From positions 62,001 to 126,000 of the forward strand of contig OZ218955.1 of the NCBI GenBank assembly GCA_965112735.1: a stretch of 64,000 nucleotides of DNA, in the 5' to 3' direction. Below the pieces are notes generated by a model. The model worked only from the letters and a program-made list of their open reading frames with translations. It was not told where the DNA came from and made no database searches. This DNA is from Phaeosaccion multiseriatum (Eukaryota; Ochrophyta, other classes). Below are positions 36,549 through 49,038 of the stretch, in pieces; within the stretch, counting starts at the first letter, position 1, and each line of letters begins with the position of its first letter. Position numbers and translations under genes: made by a program.

Positions 36549-39500
36549 CTACCCTAGGCCGTCGACGACTCTTTTCGACGTATCCGTATTCGCGTCCACA
36601 CTGCGGTGTTCCGTGTCTGTGAATCCCTCTCGGTCCTTCATATTCACCCCCACCTCTCCTATTCCCTGGCCCTCTTCCTCGCCCTCCTCTCCTACCTCTC
36701 CCTTTCCCTCCTCCTTGTCTTCCTGCCCCCCCTGGTCGCTATCTTCATCTTTCCCCTCCTCCTCGCAGGGGCTCGATACCTCCCCGCGCCGTCTCCTCTC
36801 CTCCCCGCTCTCCGAACCGCTTTGCCGGAGTTTCGCCCCTTCCTCATGTTGTACTCCGACTGCCTCTCGTTTGACGCCTTTGCTGTGCCCATCGTCCGCC
36901 GATGTTCTGCGCCAGCCCCGCAGCCAACCCCCCCCCCCCCCTCCTACTCGCTTCCCTCCCTCCTCCTCTTTTGGCACAGCCTCCTTAGCACTACCCAGCT
37001 CAGTGCCTTGAGAAGCACTGGGGAAGGCTCCAATGCTTACGTCAGGGCCTTGAGCAGGCCTATTTTCTGAAGCCTCAGCCTCAGACTGTCCCGCCTGACC
37101 CTCAGTCTCACTGCCCTCTATCCAGTTGCCTATGTCGTCTTGTGCCGCCACCGCCGCCGCCGCCGCTGCTGCTGCTGCTCGACTGTGCTCCTCGCCCTCC
37201 CCCTCGCCCTCCCCTTCCCCCTCCCCCTCCTGCTCCTCCTCCTCCTCCTCGTCCTCCTTCTCTCCTCCCCCCTGCTCCAGCCCTAAGCGATGCTGCGCGT
37301 CTAGCTCTACACCAAGCTCCACATTGTGCTGCTCAGACCCCCACTCCCCTTGTGCTTCACTCACTTCCTCAATCCCCGCCACCTCCCCAATGTCTGTCAT
37401 CACCTTCTCCCCCTCGTCCGCTCGGAAACCCTCGTCTGCCTCTGTGTCCTCTCTGGGGCTTGTCTCATCGCTGCTGGCGACGAGTGGATCACCAACTGGA
37501 GACGATGGCGACGAGTGTGTCACATTAGCGGCCGCCGATCCCCTCCAGACCTTGCTGATCCACCACCCCTCCTCGGCATCCTGATCAGTTGGTGATTCAG
37601 CAGCAGCAGCATTGGCGACAGCGGCATCTGAGTCTGGAGGCGCCTCCTCGGCCCTCCCCGCCACGTCCTCCTCCACCGCAAAACTGCCCTCTCCTGCTCC
37701 TTCTCCTGCTCCTCCTGCCGCTGCTGTTGCCGTATCACCAACTGTTGCTGCTGCATCGCCACCAGCTGCATCGCCGTCCGCTTCTGCGACCTCTGCCACT
37801 GCTGCCTCCGCCTCTGCCACTGCTGCCTCCGCCTCTGCCACTGCTGCCTCCGCCTCTGCTACTGCTGCCTCTGCCGATTCTGCCCCAGAGGGGTGGGGCA
37901 GCACAGCCGGACCGCGGCGGAACCACTTCCTCCCCGCTGCTGCCTGGGCTGCCTGCGCCGCGTGAGCCGCTGCCTCCTCTGCCCTTACTATTTCCTCCAA
38001 CGCCCTCGCCTTGGCCACGGCCTCTTCAAGCTCCTGCCTCACCCTCTCCTCCGCCTCCTCCGCCTCCCGCTGGCGACGCAAGTTCCTCTTGCCTCTGAAG
38101 TCGAACCACCACAACCTTCTGCTGGCCTCGGACAGCGCCGCTTGCCTCCGCCTCTCTTGGTCCGCCGCCTGCTGTATCACCAACTGCCCCCCTGCATGCT
38201 GCGCACTCCTTCCCTGCCTCCCACTGGGAGTCCTGCTATACCAGTGCGCCCTCCTCTCTCCACCCCCCTCCTCCTCCTCCTCCTCCTCCTCATCATCATC
38301 ATCATCCTCCTCCTCCGCCCCCCCATCCTTCCCTCGCCACAGACGGTGCCAGAGGGACGTATTTGGTCTGAGGCCAATCTTAAACTCAAACTCCACCCGC
38401 TCTGAAGTGGGCCCGCTCTTGCGAGTCCACACTGACTTGTGACTGGGCAGCAGCGATGACAAGTTCCAACCCGGAGCCCCTCCTCCCGGCTTCCCCTTCT
38501 CGGCCTCGCCTTTCCCTACTGCGTCAGGGCCAGTGAGGTACTGGTTGGGATGGTAGTGGATGGGATAGGCAGTCGCGGCACAGCAATGGTAGATGGCAGT
38601 GGATGGGCAGCAGGTTAGGAGGGTACAAGTCGACTACACACACCTATGCCTCCACCCCCCACCTTCTTGCTGAAGTAGCCGTGCCTGCCCGTGAGCTTCG
38701 CCACTCTCTTTCGCAAGGAGCGGCTCGATCCACTGGACACACTCAACAGGGAGTCCATCATGGCGTTGAGCGAGAGAGAGTCCATGACCGAGTAGGCATA
38801 GTACACAAGAGGGACCAGGGTCCCGCCGCTTTGCCGCAGCATGTCCGCCTGAGGGAGGGAGAGGGGGAAGAGCCCTTGGCGTCAGTTCCTCCGTACGTGG
38901 TGTCAGTCGGTCAGTCGGTCGGTCAGTCAGTCAGTCAGTCAGTCAGTCGGTCAGTCAGTAAGTCCGTCAGTCGGTTACACGAGAAGGACCGCTTACGCGT
39001 TTCCGTTCGAACTTTCAGCGGTCCCCTCTGCCTCCCTCCTCCCTCCCGCCCAGCCTACCTCTCTTCTGAGGGCGAATCTGTACGTGGGCCCCTCCAGTGA
39101 GTGATCAATCAGGGGGTTCTGTGCCAGCCCGTGCATGAACACAAACGTCGTGTTGTGCTTTGCGTACAGCACCTTTCAAGGAGGGGGGGATGGCAGTGGA
39201 TGGGCAGGGGAGGGGAAGGCACAAAGGTCAAAGCGCTGACCCCATGAATGGTCAAAATGCTTTATTCCGTCATCTTTGTCTTGTCTTATTCCGTGGTCTG
39301 TCCCATGGCCCCCTCCCCACGGCTGTGCCAACACATGACCGTGACTGCTCGACTGTGCCACACCACACGCTGAGCTGTGACTCACCTCCTGCAGAGTGGT
39401 GTTGGTGGTGGCGTCCATGAGGGACGCCGAGCGCCGGTCCACCTTCACCACGGGGTCGTTCCTGGCAGAAGCATTGGTTGGTCAGTTGGTGGTACAGCAG

Positions 39501-39856
39501 CAGCACCGTCACCGTCACCAACTGCAGCTACATGTACACATACTAGGTACGCACATACGCAAATGTACACTCGTACCACCAACACCCTTACCTGGCGTAG
39601 TAGTTGACGACCCTCCCTTGGAAGTACTTCCTGGTGATGGAGCGTGCCCCTCCGAAGGTCGCCACGTCTATTCGGTCGGTCTCCTCTCGCCGCAGGTGGT
39701 GCTTCGCCGCCAGGTACGTCATCAGTGCGCCGCCTGGGGGGGGGGGAGAGGGGGAGAGGGGGTGAGGGGGGGGGGGGGGGAGAGGGGGGGAGAGTCCGCT
39801 TCCTCCTTTGCGCATGAGAGAGACAGCGACAGAGACAGAGACAGAGAGAGAGAGGT

Positions 39857-39887
<31 letters not shown>

Positions 39888-42110
39888 GACGGAGACAGAG
39901 ACAGAGGCAGAGAGGGAGACAGAGACAGCGAGAGAGAGAGACAGAGACAGAGACAGCGAGAGAGACAGAAACAGAGACAGCGAGAGACAGAGACGGACAC
40001 TCCTCAGTTGCCTAACACCTGACACCTGGCACTTTAAGTGTCCTGACACCTCACACTCCTCCGTTGCCTAACACCTGACACCTGGCACTTAAGTGTCCTG
40101 ACAACTCACACTCCTCAGTTGCCTAACACCTGACACCTGGCACTTAAGTGTCCTGACACCTCACACTCCTCAGTTGCCTAACACCTGACACCTGGCACTT
40201 TAGGTGTCCTGACACCTCACACTCCTCAGTTGCCTAACACCTGACACCTGGCACTTTAGGTGTCCTGACACCTCACACTCCTCAGTTCCCTAACACCTGA
40301 CACCTGGCACTTAAGTGTCCTGACACCTCACACTCCTCAGTTGCCTAACACCTGACACCTGGCACTTAAGTGTCCTGACACCTCACACTCCTCAGTTGCC
40401 TAACACCTGACACCTGGCACTTTAGGTGTCCTGACACCTCACACTCCTCAGTTGCCTAACACCTGACACCTGGCACTTTAGGTGTCCTGACACCTCACAC
40501 TCCTCAGTTGCCTAACACCTGACACCTGGCACTTTAGGTGTCCTGACACCTCACACTCCTTAGTTCCCTAACACCTGACACCTGGCACTTAAGTGTCCTG
40601 ACACCTCACACTCCTCAGTTGCCTAACACCTGACACCTGGCACTTAAGTGTCCTGACACCTCACACTCCTCAGTTGCCTAACACCTGACACCTGGCACTT
40701 AAGTGTCCTGACACCTCACACTCCTCAGTTGCCTAACACCTGACACCTGGCACTTAAGTGTCCTGACACCTCACACTCCTCAGTTGCCTAACACCTGACA
40801 CCTGGCACTTAAGTGTCCTGACACCTCACACTCCTCAGTTGCCTAACACCTGACACCTGGCACTTAAGTGTCCTGACACCTCACACTCCTCAGTTGCCTT
40901 ACACCTGACACCTGGCACTCAAGTGTCCTGACACCTCACACTCCTCAGTTGCCTTACACCTGACACCTGGCACTCAAGTGTCCTGACACCTCACACTCAC
41001 CGCTGTGTGCCAGGTGCAGCACCCTCCCTGAGTGTCCGGAGGCCTCCAGTGCTGAGCGGAGGTGGTCAGCAAGCTCTATGGGCAGTGACGTAAGGGAGCA
41101 CATAAGGAGTACGTAAGGGAGCACATAAGGAGTACGCACGCACCGCGTAGATGGGGCAAGGGGGTACGAGGCGGGAGATGCAGGGGTGCGGTGGTTAAGT
41201 AAGGTTAAGTAAGACGCGAATTGTAGAGCAGTGGCACGAGCCGGAGTAAGTGAGTGAGTGAGTGAGTGAGTGTGTGTGTTGCCGTATGTGTGTGTGCCAA
41301 GCGCTGTCCAATTTCATTTTTCCGACACTCTCTGAGGGCGCAGATTCCCTCCCTCTCTCTCTCTCTCTCTCTCATCCTCCCTCCCTCGTGCGGGCACGGA
41401 TCAGCAGGGTGATCGAGAGGCAGTCCAAAACGACACCCCTGCTGCTCTCCCTTCGCACTGTTGATCTGATGGATCTATCGGACACACCTCCCCCCCGCCC
41501 AACCTCCCTCCTCGGTGTCCGGTCCCGCGTCTCCCCCTCGTAGTAAGGCAGACCAAAGTGCAGGTGCTCTGTGCTCTACCTACCTCTCCATTGACTCAGC
41601 GCCTGCATGCCTAGTCCCAAGCCTTCTGCTGAGTCCTGACCACTCCTCGACCCACCCCGCCTCTCAAAAAAATATACCCACCCCGCCTCTCTATTTTATG
41701 CTCATGCCCGCCCCTCACTCACCTTGCGCCACTTCATCGTCGTCCGGCCGCAGTAGCAGGCTCAGCCCGGCCTTGGAGGCGTCCGCCAGCCACCAACCCG
41801 ACGACGGATTGTAGAAGGGCCGCACCTCGTGGCTGCTGAAGATTCCCTCCAGCATCGCCACCAGCCGCTCCCAGTCCTCCTTGGTGTGGTAAATGCCATT
41901 GATGTAGGTGATCACCACGCGACCAGGCAGCAGCGAATCCGCGACGGGAACAGTGCCCCATCCCCACTCATTTGCACACCACCCGTAGCCGTTCGCGACA
42001 GGCAGGGCCAGGAGCAGGAGAAGAAGGCTCCAGACTCCTGCCACTGTTCCTCCTGTTGTGCACGATCTGAAGCCCCGCTTTGGGGCTTCTATGCCTCCTT
42101 CCACCATCAC
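36549..42110 (-). CDS. Alpha/beta-hydrolase-fold (lipase-like) protein with long acidic low-complexity tail
   Basis: Exons in gene order: 41723-42110, 41001-41075, 39592-39733, 39386-39461, 39059-39172, 38663-38848, 36549-38540. All phases agree, 990 residues. The N-terminus has a signal or anchor (VWSLLLLLLALPVANG). A hydrolase core follows: VVITYINGIYHTKEDWERL, nucleophile-elbow-like LHLAHSGGALMTYLA (AHSGG in place of GxSxG), DVATFGGARSI, then NDPVVKV as the candidate acid Asp and DHSLEGPTYRF as the candidate His. Residues about 330-990 have no recognised fold: a basic/hydrophobic start, then Ala/Glu repeats (AEAAVAEAEAAVAE) and a very acidic Glu/Gly tail. Substrate unknown. The tail contains three copies of the dispersed GTTGGTGATACAG word in two frames. 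Confidence 0.72.
40003..40998. repeat. About 56-bp minisatellite in hydrolase intron 2
   Basis: Seventeen or so highly similar units with cores CTCAGTTGCCTAACACCTGA and CACTTAAGTGTCCTGACACC, ending directly at the exon 41001-41075. The variants ACTTAAGTGT and ACTTTAGGTGT alternate in blocks. GA-rich sequence (39826-39995) adjoins it. Confidence 0.96.
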
Positions 42111-42927
42111 TCCTTGACGCTGCTGCTGCTGTTACCAGAAGGATGACTTCGGCATCACAAAGAGCATTCTATTGGGCGAGGAAGAGGAAAAACTTCAATA
42201 TAGAGGAGTTCGATATTGGAGTTCGATATTCAATATTGAGGACCCCTTCTTCTTTCATCACACGCTATCGTACGATACCAGCGGGGTGGATTAGCCATGA
42301 CGCGTAAAGCAGCTGGCGGGCCGCCCCTTTCTGGATCGACTGATTTACTCTACATTTTGACGCCTCTCTACCCCTTGAGTGGTCATTCGCCCTTCTCTTA
42401 CTGATGGGCTGATGGGCTCCCTCCAGCCATCCCCCCCCCTTCTCCTCGATGCTTCCTTCCGAAGCTAGTGTCCCAGCGGAGTAGGGCTCGACAGAGATGA
42501 AGACAAGCACTGCACTGCACTGCACTGCACTGCACCACCGCCCCTTTCTATTGTGCATCATGCCTCTCTCCTCTCCTCCTGCCTTGTTGTACTCTTTTCT
42601 CTTCTCTCTTCTCTATGCACCACAGCCACAGCCCCCCCGAGTGAGTCGCACATACACTTGTAACGACGCGTGACTTTAGTCTCCAGGGCACTCTCCCTCC
42701 TCTCCCTCCTCTCCCTCCTCTCCCCACTTCCCCCACTCTCGACCACTCGCCCCCAGCCCCTTTTATCTGTCTGTCTGTCTGTCTGTCTGTCTGTCGTGTC
42801 TCTCTTGGAGTCTCTGCCGCTCACCCACCCACAGGCTCTGCTGCTGCTTTCTTTTCCCCATCGCCCGACGTATACTCCGTACAACTAAAACTCATAAGGC
42901 CCCAGCCCTTTCAGACCCAGGTGGGTT
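42111..42927. other. Spacer between two minus-strand genes
   Basis: No gene recognised. It contains a (GCACT)n run at 42509-42534 and a (TCTG)n run at 42768-42795. A CGATATTGGAGTTCGATATTC short repeat is near 42210. Confidence 0.5.
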
Positions 42928-44258
42928 TCAGACCCAGGGGGACAGAGCCGAAAACATGCCATAGCCCAGCACAAGGGCGACGAGCTTGGGGAATTTATCG
43001 TTCTCATCATGCAGAAGCTCGCGGGGGAGGATCTCCTGTTGGTGGGGTTGTTGGGGGTGTTGGGGGTGGGGTTGGGTAGAGGCGTATGGGGCAACGGGTG
43101 AGGTCTAGGGGCTGGGAGAGGGTGCCTTCTTCCGAGAGGGGGTGGGGTTAGAAATGTATACATAGAAAGGGAGGTCGACAGGTACATCGAGAGGAGGAAG
43201 AGGGAGAGATGGGGAGAGGGAGACACAGACGCGAGAGGACAAAAGAGAGAGGCACAGACAGAGAGACAGAGAGAAGGAGAGAGAGAGCAGCAAGAAGTGT
43301 GTGAGGACACATGCAATGCAGATACCCTGCCCTCACTGACATACTTCATGCCCTCCGTTACTGCCCTCACTGACATACTATACACTGCCTTCACTGACAT
43401 ACTACACATGGCCCTCCCTGAGCGCACCTACTACCCACTGACCACCCCTCATTGACTTACTACCCACTGACCATGGCCGCTACGTGTATGAAGGTGCCCG
43501 CTCCGAGGGCCGTGCACACGCCCGCCGGCACGTTGGAGGAGGAGACTTCCGAGCCGGCGTCATCACCACCATCATCCGCAGCAGAGAGGGCTTGCAGGAA
43601 CATGCCCAGAAGGGCGCCCAGGGGGGTAAGCACGGAGAAGCACAGCATGTATTTGAGATGCCGAACGCTGTGTGGGGGGGGGGGGGCAGGCCAGTCGGCG
43701 AGGGGGGGGGTGGCAGCTCGGCGGAGTCAGCGAGGGGAGGGCAGGAGGGGCGGAGGGAGAGCTTGGCGGACTACACGAAGGGGTAGGAAATTGAGCAGGT
43801 GGAGGTGACTTATGGGAAAATACATGAGCACGAAGAATACGTGCGAGTACGTAGGCAGGTAGGTAGGCAGGTAGGTCGAGGGAGAGAGGAGCGCAAATAC
43901 AGAGGTAGAGGGACAGAGAGGGAAAGAGAGAAAGAAAGTAGAGAGATGGATGGAGAGGGAGAGAGAGAAAGACAAGAGACGCGACACACACACACACAGA
44001 GATCGAACGAGAGCGAGAGAAGGAGAGGACAGAGAGACAGGCACGCACTAGGAGATGTTGGTGCTCCACAGAATGCTTCCCAGAGATAGCGCTGCCAGGC
44101 CCTTGTGCAGCAGGATGGCCACAAAGATGCCCTTGGCAGAGGACAGGCGGGCGGCGCCAAGGGCGAGGCCCTCCATGATGGAGTGGAAACCGAGAGCGGC
44201 GGCAAGGATGGTGCCCGTGTTGCCCTTGTACGTGGTGCAGGAGTTGGGGTGCCTGTTC

Positions 44259-44294
<36 letters not shown>

Positions 44295-44999
44295 ATGCGT
44301 GGGGGGATGGGGGCATTTGTGTGTGTGTGTGTGTGTGCGTGCGTGCGTGTGTGACTGGGAAGTCGCATTTCTTGTACTCCCTCCCTCCTCACCTCCCTCC
44401 TCACCTCCCTCCTCACCTGGACACGTGTGTGGGTGTGGGGGGTTGTCTGTCGAGCAGCGGGTCGTCCTGCCCATACGCCTGCTCATACGCCTGCTCCACC
44501 CCACCCCCCATGGAGAGGCCCAGCGACCCTGAAGCCGCAGCGTCATGCAGCTGGTGACTGTGGCTGGGGCTGCTGCTGAGGCTGTTGCTGGATGACCAAC
44601 TGCTGTGGCTGTGGCTATGGTTGTGGCTGTTGCCGAGGCCATGTGCGTGCTTGTGGCACCGGCTGTGTCCCTCGGCTGCGGCGGTGAAGGGTGCCCTGCT
44701 CGTCGCGCTTGGTCTCCTCTCAGTCTCGCTGCTCGGTCTCCTCTGAGTATGCGTGTGACTCGTGGGCGGCCCTTGAGCAAGCGCAGCCCCTCGCCCTCGC
44801 CCTCCCCCACCCCCAGCCGTGTCGGTCCCTGGCGCTTGGTAGCGGCTGCTCTCGTTGCTGCTCCCACTACTGCATGCGCTACTGTGTCCGTTACTGCGGC
44901 CGTTACTTTGTCTATTGCTGCCTGGCCGTGCTGTGGCAGGCGGGCTGTCCGGGACGGTGCTGCTGCCTCCTCCTCCTCCTCCTCCTCCTCCTCCTCCTC

Positions 45000-45030
<31 letters not shown>

Positions 45031-46521
45031 GCTCCCCCCCTCCTGCCCCTGCTCCTCTAATCTATGTACCCCCGGGGTCTCAGGTGGTGACGCTTGCCCG
45101 CTCACCGTCTCCTTGACCTCCTCCTTGCACTTCTCCTTGCACTTGTCCTTGTACTCCTCCTCCGCCCCCTTGCCCCCTCCTTCCCCCGATGACATCCGTT
45201 GCCGTGAGCCCCGTCGAACGCCCCCCATGCTCTCGGTATCCGTCTCGTACTCCGTTGGTGTTGATACATGATCCAATAGGCTGCCGTACGTCGGGAGCTC
45301 GCCGCTGCTTGTGCGTGGGGATGCATGCAGCAACAGCAACACACAAAGGAAGGGCATCATGAGACAAAGGACGGACGGGCATCACAAGACAAAAGGACAT
45401 GGGCACCACTGTGACTGTGACTCAGTCAGCTCAGCTCAGCTCAGCTCACCTCCCCAGGCAGAGAGGATGCCCATTGCCCCCTGGCGTGTGCAGCTTGTCC
45501 AAGGCGTGGGATAGGTGTGGTATCACCACTCGCTGCACGTCGCCATGCCCGTGGTCGTGGCTGTGGTAGTGAGGGTGGCCCATGTGGGGCAGCCCCTCCT
45601 TCCCCCAGCGTCCTGCTATGTCGCCTGCTGTACCACCAACTGCTTGGGATGGCCGTGCCTCCTTGCCCCAGCCTGCTGTATCACCAACTCCTGGTGTTGG
45701 TGCCGTGGGGGGCGCAGTCATGTGCTCGATCATCTCCTGATGGGGGGGAGGAGGAGTTCGAGGAGCCGTGGCGTAAGAGGAGCAATGCCAATAAGACTAA
45801 TGCGATAAATGTGCAAGTCACTCTTCTGTCTCTCTCTTTCCGCTCTTTTTGTCTCTCACTCCCGCCAGCACTCCCTCGCCTTGTCCCGTCCATTTGCCTC
45901 TCTCACCTCGCCGAGGAAGACCAACACGAAAGCGGCTCCTGCGAAGAACACGGCGAACTGGGAAGATTTTTCAATGGAGAGGAAGAGATAAAGGGAGAGG
46001 TGGGAAAGTACAAAGTTGGTCCCGTCAGCCTTCATGGGAGGGGTAGCTCTATGCGCCTCTTCAACAGCGAGACGGCGGGGCGAGTGAGTCACAGACAATG
46101 CTTTGGAGCCTCCGCATCACGGCCACCGCCATCCCCATCCACACGCAATGGATAAGGAGGAAAGAGAAAAGAGGGGGACAAAGAATAATCATACAGAGCG
46201 GAGGTCCAACCTCGAAGTCGAAGCGCTCGGTCCAGTCCAGCAGATCAGCGGAGGCGTCCGGCAGGAGATGCACGAAGCCAGCCGCGAGGAAAATTCCTCC
46301 GCTGAAGGCGTTCAGGATGGGCAGCCCCGACCATTGCTTCAGAGGGGCTGGGAGGGAGGGAGGATGGGCGAAGGGTTGGTGGGCATGGTTTGAAGAGGGC
46401 TCCGGGTTGTAGACGGGACAATATTCTTACCAGCCGAGGGGAGCATACCCCCTACCATAGCCACGAGGAAGAGCACGCAGGTGAACACGAGCTTCGCGTA
46501 GTCTTCCCGCGGGAAAAGCAT
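42928..46521 (-). CDS. ZIP family (SLC39-like) metal transporter with giant His-rich loop, 8 exons
   Basis: Exons in gene order: 46431-46521, 46211-46347, 45907-46029, 45450-45736, 44417-45304, 44049-44252, 43472-43667, 42928-43035. All phases agree, 677 residues. Membrane segments: VFTCVLFLVAMVGGMLP; ILNAFSGGIFLAAGFVHLLPDA; FAVFFAGAAFVLVFLGE; the metal-site helix ILAAALGFHSIMEGLALG; IFVAILLHKGLAALSLG; TPLGALLGMFLQ; VCTALGAGTFIHVAAMEIL; and LVALVLGYGMFSAL. ZIP proteins import zinc, iron or manganese into the cytosol. The loop between helices 3 and 4 spans about 390 residues over two exons, with His clusters (HMGHPHYHSHDHGHGD and HNHSHSHSS) and a Gly/Ser-rich spacer. The third exon start (CATGAAG|GCTGAC) is the least certain boundary. 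Confidence 0.92.
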
Positions 46522-46919
46522 GGGTTTAGTTTAGAGTAAACGGGTGAGGGGGAGTGTTGGTCAAGGTTTTTTTCTACCCTTCGTCGCTCTCTCTTCTCGA
46601 CTCCCCGCTCAAGTTCAAGGAACCAGCCTTGTACCTCCTGATGTATCGAACGCTTGTACGCTGGCTCCTCTGCAGCTTAAACTATACACAAAAGCTCGAT
46701 TTCTGAGGAACGAGATAAGCGGGGAGCGAGAAAAAAAAAAAAAAAAATTGAGGCCCTCTACTTTCCATGTAGAGATGAGCATACCCTCCCTCTCTCCTCC
46801 CCTCCCCTCCCCTCTTCAGCTCCCCTCCCCTCCCCTCTTCAATTTGGACCATCCACGAGCTGCCTCTTGCACGATAAGTCCTTGAGGCCAGGTGGTAGAG
46901 ACGCAGGGAAGAGGAGCAG
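46522..46919. promoter_or_regulatory. Divergent spacer between ZIP transporter and RGG-rich gene
   Basis: 398 bases between divergent starts; includes an A16 run near 46731-46747 and CCCCTCTTCAG repeats. Promoter role inferred from position only. Confidence 0.4.
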
Positions 46920-47738
46920 ATGAGGGTTCCAGCGGTGGCAAGTTGCGTCGTGGGGATGCTGGCCTTGCCACAGGAGAGCTCCTGCTGGGCTGGGGTGCAG
47001 GGCAAAGCTCTTAGCAGCAGCAGGAATAGAAGTAGCGATGGGAGGAGGAGCAGCAGGGGGGCGAGTCTCGTCTCTCTGGCGGTGGCGGGACGAGGGAGAG
47101 GCCGCGGCGGAGGCGAGATGATTGAAGAGGAGTTCGATCTGGAGGTCAGCTCCAGCACGCCTCCTCCATTGAGGCCACTGAAGGGTGGAGGGGGCGGATA
47201 CTCGGGGAGGGCAGCAGCGTCAGGACCTGGGCGGGGGGGGTATGCGGGGAGGGCGCGAGGGAGAGGAGGTGGGTATGCAGGAGGGGGAGATCGAGAGCTT
47301 CGGGGGCAGTGGGCAGACCAGGAGCTGCTTTCGGCATGGGAGTCCTCCAAAGTGCTCGTGAGGCAGGAGGGGGGAGGGAGGGGGAGGGGAGGGAGGCAGC
47401 AGCAGGGCCGAGGGGGCAGGGGAGGGGGTAGGGGGCGGGGGGGGGGCAGGGGTGGTCGAGGCCGAGGAGGAGGGCGAGGGCGCGGGGGGCGGAATAAAAA
47501 TCTGTTGCGGTATCAGCAGGACGATGGGTCGGGCATACCGTGGTACGTGCGCGAGCTCCGAGAAGTGGTGAGTGAGTCGCGCGTGCATGGGGCGTGGGGG
47601 GGAGGAGGGCAGGACGACGAAATGAGGCGTACGCTGTAGAGGCGGCTGAAGGGAGTGGAGCGCACGCGTACTGAGCCGTGTGCCCAGGGCAGAGCCTTCC
47701 TTGGTGGGCGTTTGGCTGGCTCGCTGACTGGCTGGCTG

Positions 47739-47784
<46 letters not shown>

Positions 47785-48497
47785 GTCCTTCTTCGCTGCT
47801 TGCTGCGGCCTTGCTGTTACCCCAAACCAACTAACCACGTTTCCACGCTGCCCACCCATCCCCCTCAGAACATGGACATCCTCGGCGATCACAACCCGTG
47901 GTGGAAGACAAACAGGGCGCAGGGGCGCGACAGAGACGCCCTCCTACAGAGCTTCAAGGAGCTCGGCCCCGAGGAGCGGCACGCAGAGCTAAAGAGGCGC
48001 GGCCTGTTGCCTGCCGAGGGGGAGGGGGAGGGGGAGGGGGAGTCCTCCTTGACCGAGGAAGAGCAGCTGGAGCGGCTCGTTGCCTCCTCTCTGCGGTACA
48101 CGCTGTCGGACGACGGCATGTTCGACGCCCCGGTGATACAAGACAAGGAGGAGGTGAGGGCAGGGGAGGGGAGGGGGAGGGGAGGGGGGAGGTGAAGCGG
48201 GGAGGGAGAGGAACGGATGGATGGATGGATGGATGGCAATGGATGGATGGATGGCGCTCTTGATGGGAGCGTGGCGTGGCTAATCCTTCGCTGTACCCCT
48301 TCCATACGCGAGAGTGCGTCCTCTCCACACAAGTCTCACCCACCCTCTATCTCCCTCTCTATCTCCCTCTTTCTCCCTCTCTTTCTCCCTCTCCCTCTTT
48401 CTCCATCTCTATCTCCCTCTCCCTCTTTCTCTCCCTTTTTCTCTCTCTCTATCTCTCTATCTCTCTCTCTCCCTCTCTCTCTCCCCCATTTTCTTCT

Positions 48498-48540
<43 letters not shown>

Positions 48541-48672
48541 ACGAATCCTCTGCAGGCCCCACCATGTTTCCCGTCGGTCTACGAGAGGGACGCAGCAACA
48601 GCAGCAGTTGACGATTTAGAGAGAGCGCAGGGCGTGGCGCGAGGCGAGGGAGGCAATGGCGAAGAGGAGTGA
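46920..48672 (+). CDS. RGG-rich protein with N-terminal signal-like region, unknown function
   Basis: Exons 46920-47567, 47869-48153, 48556-48672, all phase 0, 349 residues. The first 20 residues (MRVPAVASCVVGMLALPQES) resemble a signal peptide, after which an Arg/Ser-rich region could be an organelle transit extension. Residues about 100-200 are Gly/Arg repeats (RGRGGGRGGRGRGGG), typical of RNA-binding or methylated RGG tails. A non-repetitive second half follows: IPWYVRELREV, NMDILGDHNPWWKTNRAQGR, LGPEERHAELKRRGLLP, an acidic GEGEGE patch and a Glu-rich end. No family recognised. The signal peptide and nuclear-type RGG box conflict, so location is open. Confidence 0.65.
47725..47785. repeat. 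(GCTT)n tract in RGG-gene intron 1
   Basis: About 12 GCTT copies preceded by GGCT repeats, within intron 47568-47868. Confidence 0.9.
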
Positions 48673-49038
48673 GCGGATGGCCAAGAGGAGTGAGGGGATG
48701 GCCAAGAGGAGGGAGGGGATGGCGAAGAGGAGTGAGCGGTCGGGGGGGAAAGCTACAAGAATCTTTAAAATTAAAAGAGGATTAAGAGAGACTTGAAAGG
48801 CGATTGGCGTAGTGCAGTGCCACTAACGTTAGAAAAGAGTTGGGAGGGTGTTGTTGCACTCGTCTTACCCACCCTTACCCTTACCTGGGACACGTAACCA
48901 GAACTGCTCAACTCGGCATAAAGGGAAGGCCCTCTGGGCTGCAAGATACCCTTACGTAAGGGCCATAGAACTGAACTTGACAAAGGTTGCTGGAGGCAAC
49001 GATGCCGGCATTCGACTTGTGCCGACGAGGGCAACACG
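48673..49038. other. Spacer between two plus-strand genes
   Basis: Begins with a 20-base repeat (GGATGGCCAAGAGGAGTGAG), four copies counting the end of the upstream gene. The rest is unremarkable and probably carries the promoter of the next gene. Confidence 0.5.
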
